Shown: positions 19,659 through 33,179, counted from the first letter of the stretch. The stretch is 64,000 nucleotides of DNA from Petrolisthes cinctipes (GCA_033782935.1 JAWQEG010001350.1:62001-126000); one strand, 5' to 3'. Translations and numbers: made by a program. Notes: generated from the sequence alone by a model not told the origin.

Positions 19659-20810
19659 ATGGAGGTGGAAGGAAGTGACACCATCAATGTTGTCAGAGAA
19701 GAGAAGTGTAACAAGTTGGTCTGTCAACAATGTGGTCAAAAGTTTAGTAGGAAATGCCATCTCACTCACCATTTGTTGACTGAAACTGGAAAGAAAATGT
19801 TTATGTGTGATGAGTGTGGTAAAGAGTTTAGTTGGAAATCTGACCTTAAGAAACACAGCATTGTTCATACAAGAGAGAAGAACTTTGAATGTGAAGAATG
19901 TGGTAAAATGTTTGTGAGAAAGAAAAATTTAAAGCAACACATACTTATACACACAGGAGAGAGGAACTTTGAATGTGAAGAATGTGGTAAAAAGTTTGTG
20001 AGAGTGGATGATTTAAAGCAACACATACTTATACACACAGGAGTGAAGAACTTTGAATGTGAAGAATGTGGTCAAAAGTTTGTGACAAATTATAATTTAA
20101 AGCAACACATACTTATACACACAGGAGAGAGGAACTTTGAATGTGAAGAATGTGGTAAAATGTTTGTGAGAAAGAAAAATTTAAAGCAACACATACTTAT
20201 ACACACAGGAGAGAGGAACTTTGAATGTGAAGAATGTGGTAAAAAGTTTATGACAAAGAGTGAAATAAAGAAACACATACTTATACACACAGGAGTGAAG
20301 AACTTTGAATGTGAAGAATGTGGTAAAAAGTTTCTGACAAAGGGTAAACTAAATCGACACATACTTATACACACAGGAGTGAAGAACTTTGAATGTGAAG
20401 AATGTGGTAAAAAGTTTGTGACTAAGAGTGAATTAAAGCTACACATACTTAAACACACAGGAGTGAAGGACTTTGAATGTGAAGAATGTGGTAAAAAGTT
20501 TGTGAGAAAAATTTGTCTAAAGGAGCACATACTTATACACACAGGAGTGAAGAAATTTGAATGTAATGAATGTGGTAAAAAGTTTGTGACAAAGAGTAAT
20601 CTAAAGAAGCACATACTTATACACACAGGAGTGAAGAACTTTGAATGTGAAGAATGTGGTAAAAAGTTTGTGAGAAAAAGTTGTCTAAAGCAGCACATAC
20701 TTATACACACAGCAGTAAAGAAATTTGAATGTAATGAATGTGGTAAAAAGTTTCTGACAAAGGGTAAACTAAAGCAGCACATACTTATGCACACAGGAGT
20801 GAAGATCTAA
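19659..20810 (+). CDS. Polydactyl C2H2 zinc-finger protein, array copy 2
   Basis: 383 residues, thirteen fingers. Differs from copy 1 by Lys to Asn in the recognition region of finger 5 (VTNYNL). Finger 1 has the same Glu in place of the last His. Confidence 0.8.
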   Translation: MEVEGSDTINVVREEKCNKLVCQQCGQKFSRKCHLTHHLLTETGKKMFMCDECGKEFSWKSDLKKHSIVHTREKNFECEECGKMFVRKKNLKQHILIHTGERNFECEECGKKFVRVDDLKQHILIHTGVKNFECEECGQKFVTNYNLKQHILIHTGERNFECEECGKMFVRKKNLKQHILIHTGERNFECEECGKKFMTKSEIKKHILIHTGVKNFECEECGKKFLTKGKLNRHILIHTGVKNFECEECGKKFVTKSELKLHILKHTGVKDFECEECGKKFVRKICLKEHILIHTGVKKFECNECGKKFVTKSNLKKHILIHTGVKNFECEECGKKFVRKSCLKQHILIHTAVKKFECNECGKKFLTKGKLKQHILMHTGVKI

Positions 20811-21093
20811 AGAATGACCTACGAAGAACCTGGTCATTAAAGAACATCGAGATTATTCCAGTTGTGGTATTAGCGACAGGCCTGATGAAAACCAACCTAA
20901 AGAACTATCTAGAATCCATCCCAGGCTGCCCAAGTCTACGTGAAGTGCAACTTGGTGCAATAAAAGGAACAGTCGGCATTTTGAAGAGAACCCTTGGATA
21001 CTCTGCGATCAACGGTTAGGATGCAACTATAGACCCCTGGCTGGGGTACATTGCTCCAAGATAACCTGAGAATAAGACAATTGAAAAAAAAAA
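20805..21093 (+). mobile_element. Truncated RLE-LINE in zinc-finger gene, copy 2
   Basis: Same insertion as at 9022-9310, inherited by duplication. The right-hand duplication is changed to AAGTGAAG. Hairpin arms GACCCC/GGGGTA have one mismatch. Confidence 0.85.
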
Positions 21094-21263
21094 AAGTGAA
21101 GGACTTTGAATGTAATGAATGTGGGAAAAGGTTTGGTCAGAAATCTACCCTTAATAAACATAAAAAAGTTCATACAAGAGTATAGGATTTTAAGTGTAAT
21201 GAATGTGGTAAAAAGTTTTCTGACAAATCCCAACTCACGTTACACAAAACTGTTCACACATGA
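21094..21263 (+). pseudogene. Fingers 14-15 remnant, copy 2
   Basis: Same two fingers, in-frame TAG and trailing AATAAA. Confidence 0.7.
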
Positions 21264-21388
21264 AATAAAACATTGAATTTAAGTGGTGGCAAACAATAAT
21301 TGCTCCCCTCCACCCTAAGCATGATAGGAAAAAACTGAAAATATCAAGAGGTAGCACATTATATTGTAGGTGTATGGTGACAAGGTGA

Positions 21389-21726
21389 GTATTCAGTGTT
21401 GCTTCCATTGGCGTCATGAACAGCTTCAAGACGAGCAGGGTAGGAAGACAAAAGTTACTCAAAAAGCTCCGTGTTGAACTCCATTACTCGAAGCACACCA
21501 TTGATGTGCTCCTCCGTCTTGGTATGACTAAATGGAGTTGATAGAGGTTCACACAACATCCTTTTTTTCAACCTCGTCCTTCAAGATAGATCCAACATTT
21601 TCACAGATGAGGAGAATTACTGGGCCACTCGTCATTACCAAGGACTATAAGGGGTACAGTTATGTTTGCATCCATAGCAAGACCCGACGATATAGGTAAA
21701 GAAAAAAACTTGTTCTGACCCTACAT

Positions 21727-21761
<35 letters not shown>

Positions 21762-21910
21762 GATGAGGAGAATTACTGGGCCACTCGTCATTACCAAAGA
21801 AGTCAATGTTGTTGTCCTTCAGAAGGTTCTGGCTGGGTTCAAAGCACTTTCACATATGGTGCTTTGTTGTGCAGAAAGGTAACCTGAGTGACATCCACAA
21901 CATTTTGAGA
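21389..21910 (-). pseudogene. Tc1-like transposase relic, copy 2
   Basis: Same motifs and duplicated block; the (CT)n tract lies at about 21728-21759. Confidence 0.55.
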
Positions 21911-22013
21911 GTCTTGAAAAAAGGGAATGACAAGCTTTGTCAAGATCTCCCCAAAATAATCTCCATCCCAACTTTACCTCCGAGGCTTTATCACCCACAT
22001 CATCCACCATACA

Positions 22014-22217
22014 GTGAAGTCCTTGTACCCTCTTGGCCTCGTCTTGTCATTACTATCACTTACATTTTCTAATACCACAGTAGAAAGAATATTTTCACAG
22101 ATGAATGTTGTTCACTCTAAACTGAGAAATCGTCTCAGTGTTAGGTCAGTAGAGGCATTAATTGTTAAAAGTAAAGTATGGATTGGTTCATTATTTTCAA
22201 TCCTGTGTAAACTTTGA
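22014..22217 (+). pseudogene. hAT C-terminal relic, copy 2
   Basis: SNTTVERIFSQ motif unchanged. Confidence 0.65.
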
Positions 22218-22375
22218 GCCTTCTGATATGATTAGAAGTTTCAATTCTAAAGGTTCTGAAGAGGAGAATAATATTATTGCTCTTGATGTACTACAATAAG
22301 AATCTGTGGCTGTAGGTATGTATACTGTATATCTAATTGTCATTATTAACATTGTTTAGCTAAGTTCTCATAGGC

Positions 22376-23294
22376 CTACTATACGTTTCAGCGCCGGACA
22401 GACGGTGTTTTTCGTAAATATCTCTTAAACGAATCGTTGTATCAATATAATATTTCAGCACACTGTCTTTAACACCCGGGCGTAATTTATGGCTGACATA
22501 CCATATTCCTATATGTGTTATGTTAGGAGTTTACTGAGTGATATTAAGCCTAATCCAGTCATCATATCTAAGGCGTTATAGAGAATCGGAAGAGTGTGGG
22601 GTACTCGTATAACCCCTCCACCAACACCCCGAAATCCCCCCACCATTCCTTCCTTTCCTACCCCAATATCTCATTATCCCCCTCCCCGTTTCACTCTTCA
22701 CCATCCCTCTTCCATTTTTTTTTTTTTTTTTTATGACAGTATGTACAGTATATACGTATCGTTCATTAGTAATATTGTTTAATACAGTTACCGTTGTGTG
22801 TGGACATGAAAACCAGAGTGGGTCAAATTACCATTAAAGCAATAGCTAATCCCGTTGTTAATGGCCGTATAGCCGGATAATAACCCACATGTCTAAGGCC
22901 ACCAGAAAAATGATTAATTTTGGTTTTGGGCAACCAAATATAATCGTTCATTGTTGCTTCATGTGTTCTTTACCTTTTTAAATAACCAATTTATGCCTTA
23001 ATTGAATATTCACAGTCTCCCGTATCCCCTCCCCCTCTCTCTGAGGTATGAGGTACCCCCCAGTCCGAGGCTATGACTCGAGTAGTGACAGGGTAGAAAT
23101 CATTGACTGCCGAGGCGCACCTATTAGCAACAATGTTGTCCATTTGCCCCCGTGGATGCAGGACAGCGTTTGTTCTTCGTCTTGCCACATTGTACAAACG
23201 TGAAAGCCAGTGATGATGAAGATGATGACGTTTTCCTTGACAGTGATTGTGAATAAATTTTGTTTTATCATGTTTGCATCATTAAATCCTACAC

Positions 23295-23377
<83 letters not shown>

Positions 23378-24052
23378 GGTGATAATATAAATATAAAAGG
23401 GACACGTCAACAAAATAACATTATATTAACTGGACCAAGTTGACATTTTATAATGAATAGGTATACAGTATCTAATAACATTTCCTAGAAGGTCCAGACC
23501 ACAGGTAATGCCAGTACATCGTGTTCACTTGCATGGTTGACCATAAGGACTGCAAACATGGACCTTCTACATACTACATGTATGTAAACATGCTGTTGTA
23601 CAGTAATTATCAAAGTGAAATACGTCTTGCCTCTATAGAATTGAACCACCATACTCTTAGTTAATAATCATATCTATACATATACATCTACATAACATTC
23701 TAATATATAATACAGTGATGGAAGAAATAGGGAGGGCCACGAGTGATGAGGGAGGCGAGGAGCTAGGGGGAGAAAAGGAGAAGGGGGGGATGTAGTTGTG
23801 GTTAGGAATGGTTTGGGAGGGTGTTGGGGGCGGGGCCACACTTTCCTTCGAATGCGTCAATATGACAGGCTGGCTTTGTGCTATTTTTCACGAGTAAACT
23901 CCTCGCATAACACAGATAGGAATATGGTATGTCAGCCATAAATTACGCCCGGGTGTTAAAGATAGTGTGTTGAAATATTATATTGATACAACGATTCGTT
24001 TAGGAGATATTTGCGAAAAACACCGTCTGTCCGGCGTTGAAACGGATAGTAG
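22376..24052. mobile_element. Long-TIR element, copy 2
   Basis: 1677 bp; the right arm lacks about 13 bp of the G-rich stretch near 23775. Confidence 0.75.
23298..23373. repeat. (TA)n microsatellite, copy 2
   Basis: Longest of the five TA tracts (about 76 bp). Confidence 0.95.
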
Positions 24053-24308
24053 TTAGTCCTTACGGAAAATAAAACTGGCATTTTTAAATTTACCTTCAGC
24101 AAAGTTCAGTTATATGGTTGTCAAATATTATGTAATTGTTTTCTATAGTGAGGAGAAATGTATCAATACAATATTCATGTACATTAAAAAGAAACAATAA
24201 CATTTGTCTTTATTTGTTTTGTGGGATCTTCATTTCAATATGTGGGAAAAAAATCCTTAATCTGTGGGAAATTGGTACTACAAAATTGGCAACACTGGTT
24301 GTGACTGA

Positions 24309-24587
24309 GTGGATGAACGACATGAACTGAATGATTCCCTGATTAGAAAAGTGACAGAGGTGGGTGAGAGAGGGATAGGAAGGGTGAGGAATAGCAATAA
24401 AAGAAGATTGATGAAGAGCTGGTGGAATGAAGATATTGAGAATGCGAGGAAGGAGAGTAATAGGAAGTGTAGAAGACTAAGGAAAAATGTAGGCAATAGT
24501 GAGGAAGATAGAATAGCATATGAGGAGGCATGGAAGGAGTATGAACTGCAGGAGCCGGTGGCGGCAGGTTCGAAAACTGAGAGCTGA
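24309..24587 (+). pseudogene. Foreign LINE ORF2 linker fragment, copy 2
   Basis: Identical reading to the fragment at 12519. Confidence 0.5.
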
Positions 24588-24651
24588 GTTTCCCAAATAA
24601 TGTAAACTTTATAAAAGTTACCACATAAACTAAAGTGAAAAATAAGAGAAG

Positions 24652-25571
24652 ATGGCTAGTCGAAGTGCAAGAAGCGGAGCACGAAGAGAAGACAGCTGTG
24701 GAAGATGTGAAAACAGAGTAAAACAACAGGAGAGAGGAATACAATGTGATATGTGTAGTGTCTGGTTCCACATCGGATGTGAGCAGGTCAGTCCTACCCT
24801 ATATAGAGAGTTGAAAGATATTCTGAATCAGTATGGATATGTTCTGGATGTATACCAGTAGCAAAGAAGAGACTGTTAACACCAGAGGGGGAATTAGGAA
24901 AAAAGATTGATGAGATGAAAAAGGAGTGGAGATCTTTCTTTGAGGAAAAAATGATGCAGTGGGAGGAGAGTTTAGATAAGTTAAAGAAAGATATGTTAGA
25001 GGAAATGAAGAATGAAATGGAGTTAGAACTGAAGAAGAGAGATAAGAAAATAGAGATAATGAAAGTAGAGCTAAAAATTGAAATGGTTGAAGATATGAAA
25101 GAGAGAGAGGAAAAAGAGAGAAAGAGGAATAATATTATCATTTATAATTTAGAAGAACCCGAGGAATCGGAACCAAAGGAAAAGATACAGAAAGACATAG
25201 AAAACTCTCTGGATATAATACAAAGGGAAGTAAAAGTAGAGGATGTAGAAATTTTGGATGCAGCAAGATTAGGATTAATAAATGAACCAGGAAAGAAGAG
25301 ACCACTCCTGTTAAAATTAAAAGAAACATGGATGAAATGGCAGATTCTGAAAAATGCAAAGAACCTTAAGAATACAAACCATAGGCTAGCAAAAAGAATA
25401 TCTATCACCTTGGATATGACTAAGAAAGAGAGACAACAAAATAAGGAGCTCTGGGAGGAATTAAAAAGAAAACGAGAACTGGGAGAAAAGGGATGGTATA
25501 TAAAGGATGCAAAGTTAATGAGAAATAATTTTCAAGGAGAAAGAGGACAAATATATGGAGAACATATGTAA
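24652..25571 (+). pseudogene. APE-LINE copy 3, ORF1
   Basis: PHD frameshift present. Downstream of it the coiled-coil/RRM part is open for 218 codons from ATG 24915 to the stop at 25571, one of the three intact versions. Confidence 0.8.
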
Positions 25572-28500
25572 GATTAAACTAATAAACATACAAGGGATAA
25601 CAAAAGTAAAGCGGACAGAATTACAAGATTTAATCAAAAGTGAAGAAATTTTATGTTTAACGGAAACACACCAAAAGTGTGAGAATATCAGTCTCTGTGA
25701 TCACATATACTCAATAAGTAATATGAGGGAAATGGAGGAAAAGAAAGGAGGAGGATTGATGATTTTGTCGGAGAAGGATGAAGATAGTAAAATTGAAAAG
25801 ATAACAACTAGAAATAAGGATTTGTTACTTTGCAAGTGTAAATTAGGAAATATTTGTTTTAAGCTGCTTTTGGTCTATTTACCTGCGGGAAATAAAGAAA
25901 AGGATAAAAGAAGATACACTAGTTTAAAAACAGAAATAGAAGGTATAGTAGAAAATATAGGGGAGATACCCTTTGTCCTACTCGGGGATTTTAACGGACA
26001 TTTGGGATTCCTTGGAGAGCAGGAAATGGATAGACGAGGGGAAGATGGGATTAACTGGATGGAAAACTATAATCTTATTCTACTAAACAATAACCAGAGG
26101 TGTGAAGGGTTGATAACATGGGAGAGAGGAAAATAAAAAAGTGTGATAGACTTCGTTCTGGTGAACCATAAATTTTATGATGTATACGAAGCAATGAAAT
26201 TAGATGAAAGAAAAGAAATAACGGAATTATCTGACCATAATTTGATTGAAATATTAATCAAATAGAAAATACACAAATGATCAATGGCAAGAAAATATTT
26301 ATTATACAACAGACAAAGAAGCATTACAGAAATATAAGGAAGAAGTGGAAGGAGAGTGCAATGAAGAGGTACAAGATATGGTAGAGTTTGGTGAAATCAT
26401 GACAAGAAATGTAGAATGTATATTAAAGAAAAAGTATAGAAGGAGAAAAGATAAGAAACATATAAACAGGATTGAACCACCATGGATGTGTGAAGAAATT
26501 AGAAAGGAAATCAAGAAAAGAAAGAAGCTTAATAGAGAGAAACGAAATGAGGCTAGTGAAGAAGTAAAAGATAGACTTTGGAGCTTATATAAGGTACAAA
26601 AAGATTGGGTGAAAAGATTGATCAAAGAAGCAATAATAAAACATGAGAAAAAGGTGACAGGAGATAAATGGAAGTAGTGACAAAAGTAAGAGATTATGGC
26701 AATATATTGACAAATTAAAAGGTAAAGAAATAAACTATGATAAGGAGAAAGGAGAATTATATTGTACAGAGGAAGGAATACTTAAACCAGAAGATGCAGC
26801 TCAAGAGCTTGAAATGTTTTGGAAGGATATATACCAAAATCATGACAATAACATAAAGAAGGTTTGGAACACACAAGAAAAAGGAAGGTACAAAATTTTT
26901 ATAGAGGAACAAATAATGAATGAAACTAATCAAGACAAGAGACAGTACATGGTAATGGAACGTATGGATATGACTGTTGGAATGGGCCTAGCTCGGATAA
27001 CAACAACCATGGAAGAACCAATAATAAATAAAGAAGAAATTATAAAAACATTAAATGGCTTGAAAAACAAAAAGGCAGCTGGTCCAGATGGGGTAAAACG
27101 AGAATTCTACAAGGCATTGATAGATAGTGAAAAATGCATAGAAAAGTTAGTATAATGTTTTAATAAAATAATTAGACAAGGAAAAGTCCCACAAACCTGG
27201 AAAACTTCAAGAACAGTAATGTTACCAAAAAAAGTTAAACCAACAGCCCAGGATTTAAGACCCATAGCACTCACAAATATTGATTACAAAATATTTATGT
27301 CAATAATGAAGAGCAAAATAGAACAACAACTACAAGTTAATGATTTAAATAGTGAATTGCAGTCCGGATTTACACAGGGAAGAAGAATTGAAGACAATAT
27401 ACTCATACTCAGGTACTGTATTGAAAAAAGCTACAAGAACAAGACACCATTAATCGTAGCAGCAATAGACTTTAAGAAGGCATAGGACTCAATAAAAAGA
27501 GAAGAGATCATAAAAAATCTAAAAGAAATAAAAACACATGAAAATATGATAGATATAATAAGTGATGTGTACCAGAATGATACAACACAACTGTGTTTAA
27601 GCAGAAAAATAGAAAAATATATAAAGATAACAAGCGGTATACGCCAAGGGTGCACAGGATCTACAACACTTTTTAAATTAATAACTTTCAAAATAATTCA
27701 AGAAATGGAGAGTACAGGCCTCGGGTACAGAGATGATAAATTTGCCTTTAACACTATCTTCTTTGCCGATGATGGACTGCAGTTTTCACAATCAATGTTA
27801 GAGGCAAAAGCAAACATTATAAGACTGAGCAATGTAAGCAGGAAATGTGGGTTGGAGTTAAATAGAAATAAGAGCAAATTCATAATCTTCAATATGGAAA
27901 ATCAACCAGCAAAACTAGAAGGGATAGAAGTGGTGAAGACTATTAAATATTTGGGAGTGGATATTGGAAACAAGAGACACTGTTTTAAGAATTACAAAGT
28001 TAATATTTAAAAAAAAGCAAAGAAACTAGCAAATATGACATACTCAGTGACAGCCAGGAGTTGTAACAAACTAATGATTGGAAAAACTTTCTGGAAAGGT
28101 CTGGCATTGCCTGGAATACTGTATGGGGCTGGTGTGGTGGATTATAACAAGAAAGAAATAGATACGTTACAAAAAATTGAAAACTCACTGTACCGAACGA
28201 TCCTTGTGGCAGAGAAAACACAGCAATTAATGGACTGAGAGGAGAAGTGGGTGCCTCATTCATGAAATCAAAAATTACTAGAACAAAATTACAATATTTA
28301 CAAGGAATAATGAGAGATGGAGGAAACAAATTAACATACAAAATAGTAGAAGAATTGAAGGACAATAGAACAAATAAATGGAAGAAGGAATGTGAGGAGG
28401 GAATGAAAGCATTAGATATCAATTTAGATAAACTAAAAACCATGAAGAAGCAAGAACTCCTAAACAAGATCTATTAATTGGACACTAAGAACTGGAGAGA

Positions 28501-29032
28501 GGAAATGGAAAGTAAGACTACGGTACCCTAAAGATTTACAGAAAATGGAAAAAGGAAATGGGAATGACAGAGGAACTATATGACAATACACCAGCATCAG
28601 TGGTGTTATTTAAATGTAGGACAAATACTTTAAACTTGGGAGATAGAAAAAGATTTAGAAAACAGGACAATGAAACAGGATGTAAGATGTGTGGAACAGA
28701 TCCAGAAAACTTAGAACATTTTGTGCTTGACTGTACTGGCTATGTTGAAGAAAGAAAAATTGGAAAATTGCAACAACCTTATATTGAATGCAAGGAAAAC
28801 ATCATTGGAGGGTTGTTATTCGACAGTGGAAAATGTTTGGACAATATAAAACAATATGGTAAATATTGAATGAATTACCGTTATTGGGTACGGTTTTTCT
28901 ACCTTCATTACCCACTTATTTAGACCATTCTAAGAATATTTTCTTCTATGACATTTTCTCCGCAAATAAGAATATCTTTATAAGTGCTGGAAAATAAGGG
29001 AGAAGAAATTAAAGGAACTCGGCAACAAATAA
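25555..29032 (+). pseudogene. APE-LINE copy 3, ORF2, inactivated
   Basis: Keeps FADD and the undamaged C-terminal reading CTGYVEERKIGK after the knuckle. Specific lesions: a 13-bp deletion at about 26262 (shared only with copy 4), a two-base loss near 26660, TAA at 27153, a stop after VNI near 28008, a Tyr-to-stop change near 28475 and a GGTAC duplication near 28522. The 110-bp insertion is present. Confidence 0.85.
28858..28967 (+). mobile_element. 110-bp element in APE-LINE copy 3
   Basis: Left target copy reads AACAATAT, as in copy 1. Confidence 0.75.
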
Positions 29033-29400
29033 ACGACAGAAGAGGGGCCGTTGTAAAGGCTATCCCTCGACATCATCGCATCGCATCGCATCACTCTCAG
29101 TCATCATCATCATCAACAACAACAACAATAATAAAATGTGAGTTTTTGTAGTTTTCTATGTTGTATTGTTGTAATTGATAATATTAATGGTTCTTTAGTG
29201 GTTTATTATGATATATACGAGTCAATAGAGAAGGAAACTAAGTGAAATACAATATATAATTCATCGATATAAGATAATTAAATTTAACAAGTATAATCAT
29301 TTAATTAATTAACACAGGCTTAGTAAATTACGTTATTAACTTGTAAAGTAATGAATAAAACAAGCCTGGAAACACACACACACACAACCCTTAAAAAAAA
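29033..29400 (+). other. LINE tail and spacer, repeat 3 (MITE missing)
   Basis: Runs from the CATCATCAT tail straight to the A-rich/CACACA segment. The 347-bp TIR MITE found here in the other repeats is absent: the A-run before it and the A-run after it are joined. Confidence 0.6.
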
Positions 29401-29820
29401 AAACCACACACAAACCTGGAAAAAAAAAGAAGGAAATATTACGGTAATTATCTATTATATTGCCATTTTATATTACAATGTTTTTACCTTCTTTACCCAC
29501 TAATTTATAACATTCTAAGACACTTTTCTTCTATGGCATATTCTTTTGCAATGCCCCATTTCCAAGATAGGGCATATTCAAATGGGGCATTTTGAAATTA
29601 GCCTGACCGGTAAATATTGAAAGAATTACCGTTATTGAGTACGGTATTTCTACCTTCATTACCCACTAATTTAGACAATTCTAAGACTATTTTCTTCTAT
29701 GGCATTTCCTCTGCAAATGCCCCATTTCAAAGATAGGGCATATTCAAATGGGGCATTTTAAAATTAGCCTGACCTTACCTGACCTGACTTAACCTAACCT
29801 AGACCGCATCGGACTACCGG
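29401..29820 (+). mobile_element. Two left-end transposon blocks, repeat 3
   Basis: Same modules; the internal hairpin pair is intact. Confidence 0.55.
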
Positions 29821-30165
29821 GAACTAACCTGGGCAAACTACCGGGACCTAACCTGGGCAAACTACCGGGACCTAACCTGTGCAAACTACTGGGACCTAAC
29901 CTGTGCAAACTACTGGGACCTAACCTGTGCAAACTACTCGGACCTAACCTGTGCAAACTACTGGGACCTAACCTAGGCAAACTACTCGGACCTAACCTGT
30001 GCAAACTACTGGGACCTAACCTGTGCAAACTACTGGGACCTAACCTGTGCAAACTACTGGGACCCAACCTGTGCAAACTACTGGGCCCTAACCTGTGCAA
30101 ACTACTGGGACCTAACCTGTGCAAACTACTGGGACCTAACCTGGGCAAACTACTGGGACCTTACC
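29821..30165 (+). repeat. 24-bp minisatellite, repeat 3
   Basis: Shortest version, about 14 units. Lacks the three 30-bp variants at the start and has two CTCGGACC units. Confidence 0.9.
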
Positions 30166-30390
30166 TGACCCAACCAAACATAACATAACATAACCTTTCC
30201 TTATCCGACCTGACCTAACCTAACCTAACATTATCTGACCTAACCTAACCAAACCTTGCCTTACCTTATCTGACCTAACCTAACATAACCAAACCTTACC
30301 TTTTTTGACCTAACGTAACATAACCTTATCTAACCTAACCTAACATAGACCACAGCAGACTATCGGGACCTAACCGAGGCAAACTACCGG
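30166..30390 (+). repeat. Degenerate CCTAA tract, repeat 3
   Basis: As in the other repeats, with one TTGCC change. Confidence 0.65.
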
Positions 30391-30617
30391 GACCTAACTG
30401 GACATAGTCAATTTTTGGTGCTACAGAATATTACTGTAAATATTCAGTAAATGTTTGAATCTTCAAATGATGTAAGACTGGTATTGTTATTGTTTCAGAT
30501 TCATATGAAGTAACACTGTGGTTGGCAGCCCTGACACCAATAACAGTGTGGTTGGCAGCCCTGACAACAGTAATAACCAAGTGGTCATATTGGTGGCAGA
30601 ATAAAGCTGTGTTAGTG

Positions 30618-31769
30618 ATGGAGGTGGAAGGAAATGATACCATCAATGTTGTCAGAGAAGAGAAGTGTAACAAGTTGGTCTGTCAACAATATGGTCAAAA
30701 GTTTAGTAGGAAATGCCATCTCACTCACCATTTGTTGACTCATACTGGAAAGAAAATGTTTATGTGTGATGAGTGTGGTAAAGAGTTTAGTTGGAAATCT
30801 GACCTTAAGAAACACAGCATTGTTCACACAAGAGAGAAGAACTTTGAATGTGAAGAATGTGGTAAAATGTTTGTGAGAAAGAAAAATTTAAAGCAACACA
30901 TACTTATACACACAGGAGAGAGGAACTTTGAATGTGAAGAATGTGGTAAAAAGTTTGTGAGAGTGGATGATTTAAAGCAACACATACTTATACACACAGG
31001 AGTGAAGAACTTTGAATGTGAAGAATGTGGTCAAAAGTTTGTGACAAAGTATAATTTAAAGCAACACATACTTATACACACAGGAGAGAGGAACTTTGAA
31101 TGTGAAGAATGTGGTAAAATGTTTGTAAGAAAGAAAAATTTAAAGCAACACATACTTATACACACAGGAGAGAGGAACTTTGAATGTGAAGAATGTGGTA
31201 AAAAGTTTATGACAAAGAGTGAAATAAAGAAACACATACTTATACACACAGGAGTGAAGAACTTTGAATGTGAAGAATGTGGTAAAAAGTTTCTGACAAA
31301 GGGTAAACTAAATCGACACATACTTATACACACAGGAGTGAAGAACTTTGAATGTGAAGAATGTGGTAAAAAGTTTGTGACTAAGAGTGAATTAAAGCTA
31401 CACATACTTAAACACACAGGAGTGAAGGACTTTGAATGTGAAGAATGTGGTAAAAAGTTTGTGAGAAAAATTTGTCTAAAGGAGCACATACTTATACACA
31501 CAGGAGTGAAGAAATTTGAATGTAATGAATGTGGTAAAAAGTTTGTGACAAAGAGTAATCTAAAGAAGCACATACTTATACACACAGGAGTGAAGAACTT
31601 TGAATGTGAAGAATGTGGTAAAAAGTTTGTGAGAAAAAGTTGTCTAAAGCAGCACATACTTATACACACAGCAGTAAAGAAATTTGAATGTAATGAATGT
31701 GGTAAAAAGTTTCTGACAAAGGGTAAACTAAAGCAGCACGTACTTATGCACACAGGAGTGAAGATCTAA
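30618..31769 (+). CDS. Polydactyl C2H2 zinc-finger protein, array copy 3
   Basis: 383 residues, thirteen fingers. The only copy keeping His as the fourth ligand of finger 1, but its second Cys is Tyr (CQQYGQKF), so finger 1 is still broken. It also has Ser to Asn in the N-terminal region and Ile to Val in the last finger. Confidence 0.8.
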   Translation: MEVEGNDTINVVREEKCNKLVCQQYGQKFSRKCHLTHHLLTHTGKKMFMCDECGKEFSWKSDLKKHSIVHTREKNFECEECGKMFVRKKNLKQHILIHTGERNFECEECGKKFVRVDDLKQHILIHTGVKNFECEECGQKFVTKYNLKQHILIHTGERNFECEECGKMFVRKKNLKQHILIHTGERNFECEECGKKFMTKSEIKKHILIHTGVKNFECEECGKKFLTKGKLNRHILIHTGVKNFECEECGKKFVTKSELKLHILKHTGVKDFECEECGKKFVRKICLKEHILIHTGVKKFECNECGKKFVTKSNLKKHILIHTGVKNFECEECGKKFVRKSCLKQHILIHTAVKKFECNECGKKFLTKGKLKQHVLMHTGVKI

Positions 31770-32052
31770 AGAATGACCTACGAAGAACCTGGTCATTAAA
31801 GAACATCGAGATTATTCTAGTTGTGGTAGGAGCGACAGGCCTGATGAAAACCAACCTAAAGAACTATCTAGAATCCATCCCAGGCTGCCCAAGTCTACGT
31901 GAAGTGCAACTTGGTGCAATAAAAGGAACAGTCGGCATTTTGAAGAGAACCCTTGGATACTCTGCGATCAACGGTTAGGATGCAACTATATACCCCTGGC
32001 TGGGGTACATTGCTCCAAGATAACCTGAGAATAAGACAATTGAAAAAAAAAA
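31764..32052 (+). mobile_element. Truncated RLE-LINE in zinc-finger gene, copy 3
   Basis: Duplication GAGTGAAG intact on both sides (31756-31763, 32053-32060). Hairpin arms TACCCC/GGGGTA. Reads GTAGGAGCG, as in the longer element at 1-2027, where copies 1, 2, 4 and 5 read GTATTAGCG. Confidence 0.85.
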
Positions 32053-32222
32053 GAGTGAAGGACTTTGAATGTAATGAATGTGGGAAAAGGTTTGGTCAGA
32101 AATCTACCCTTAATAAAGATAAAAAAGTTCATACAAGAGTATAGGATTTTAAGTGTAATGAATGTGGTAAAAAGTTTTCTGATAAATCCCAACTCACGTT
32201 ACACAAAACTGTTCACACATGA
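32053..32222 (+). pseudogene. Fingers 14-15 remnant, copy 3
   Basis: The first His ligand codon of finger 14 is changed to Asp (NKDKKVH). Confidence 0.7.
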
Positions 32223-32347
32223 AATAAAACATTGAATGTAAGTGGTGGCAAACAATGATTGCTCCCCTCCACCCTAAGCATGATAGGAAAAAACTGAAAA
32301 TATCAAGAGGTAGCACATTATATTGTAGGTGTATGGTGACAAGGTGA

Positions 32348-32686
32348 GTATTCAGTGTTGCTTCCATTGGCATCATGAACAGCTTCAAGACGAGCAGGGT
32401 AGGAAGACAAAAGTTACTCAAAAAGCTCCGTGTTGAACTCCCTTACTCGAAGCACACCATTGATGTGCTGCTCCGTCTTGGTACGACTAAATGGAGTTGA
32501 TAGAGGTTCACACAACATCCTTTTTTTCAACCTCGTCCTTCAAGATAGATCCAACATTTTCACAGATGAGGAGAATTACTGGGCCACTCGTCATTACCAA
32601 GGACTATAAGGGGTACAGTTATGTTTGCATCCATAGCAAGACCCGACGATATAGGTAAAGAAAAAAACTTGTTCTGCCCCTACATG

Positions 32687-32720
<34 letters not shown>

Positions 32721-32870
32721 GATGAGGAGAATTACTGGGCCACTCGTCATTACCAAAGAAGTCAATGTTGTTGTCCTTCAGAAGGTTCTGGCTGGGTTCA
32801 AAGCACTTTCACATATGGTGCTTTGTTGTGCAGAAAGGTAACCTGAGTGACATCCACAACATTTTGAGAG
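32348..32870 (-). pseudogene. Tc1-like transposase relic, copy 3
   Basis: Same motifs; (CT)n at about 32690-32717. Confidence 0.55.
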
Positions 32871-32975
32871 TCTTGAAAAAAGGGAATGACAAGCTTTGTC
32901 AAGATCTTCTCCCCAAAATAATCTCCATCCCAACTTTACCTCCGAGGCTTTATCACCCACATCATCCACCATACA

Positions 32976-33179
32976 GTGAAGTCTTTGGACCCTCTTGGCC
33001 TCGTCTTGTCATTACTATCACTTACATTTTCTAATACCACAGTAGAAAGAATATTTTCACAGATGAATGTTGTTCACTCTAAACTGAGAAATCGTCTCAG
33101 TGTTAGGTCAGTAGAGGCATTAATTGTTAAAAATAAAGTATGGATTGGTTCATTATTTTCAATCCTGTGTAAACTTTGA
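32976..33179 (+). pseudogene. hAT C-terminal relic, copy 3
   Basis: Motif kept; Ser to Asn in VKNKVW. Confidence 0.65.
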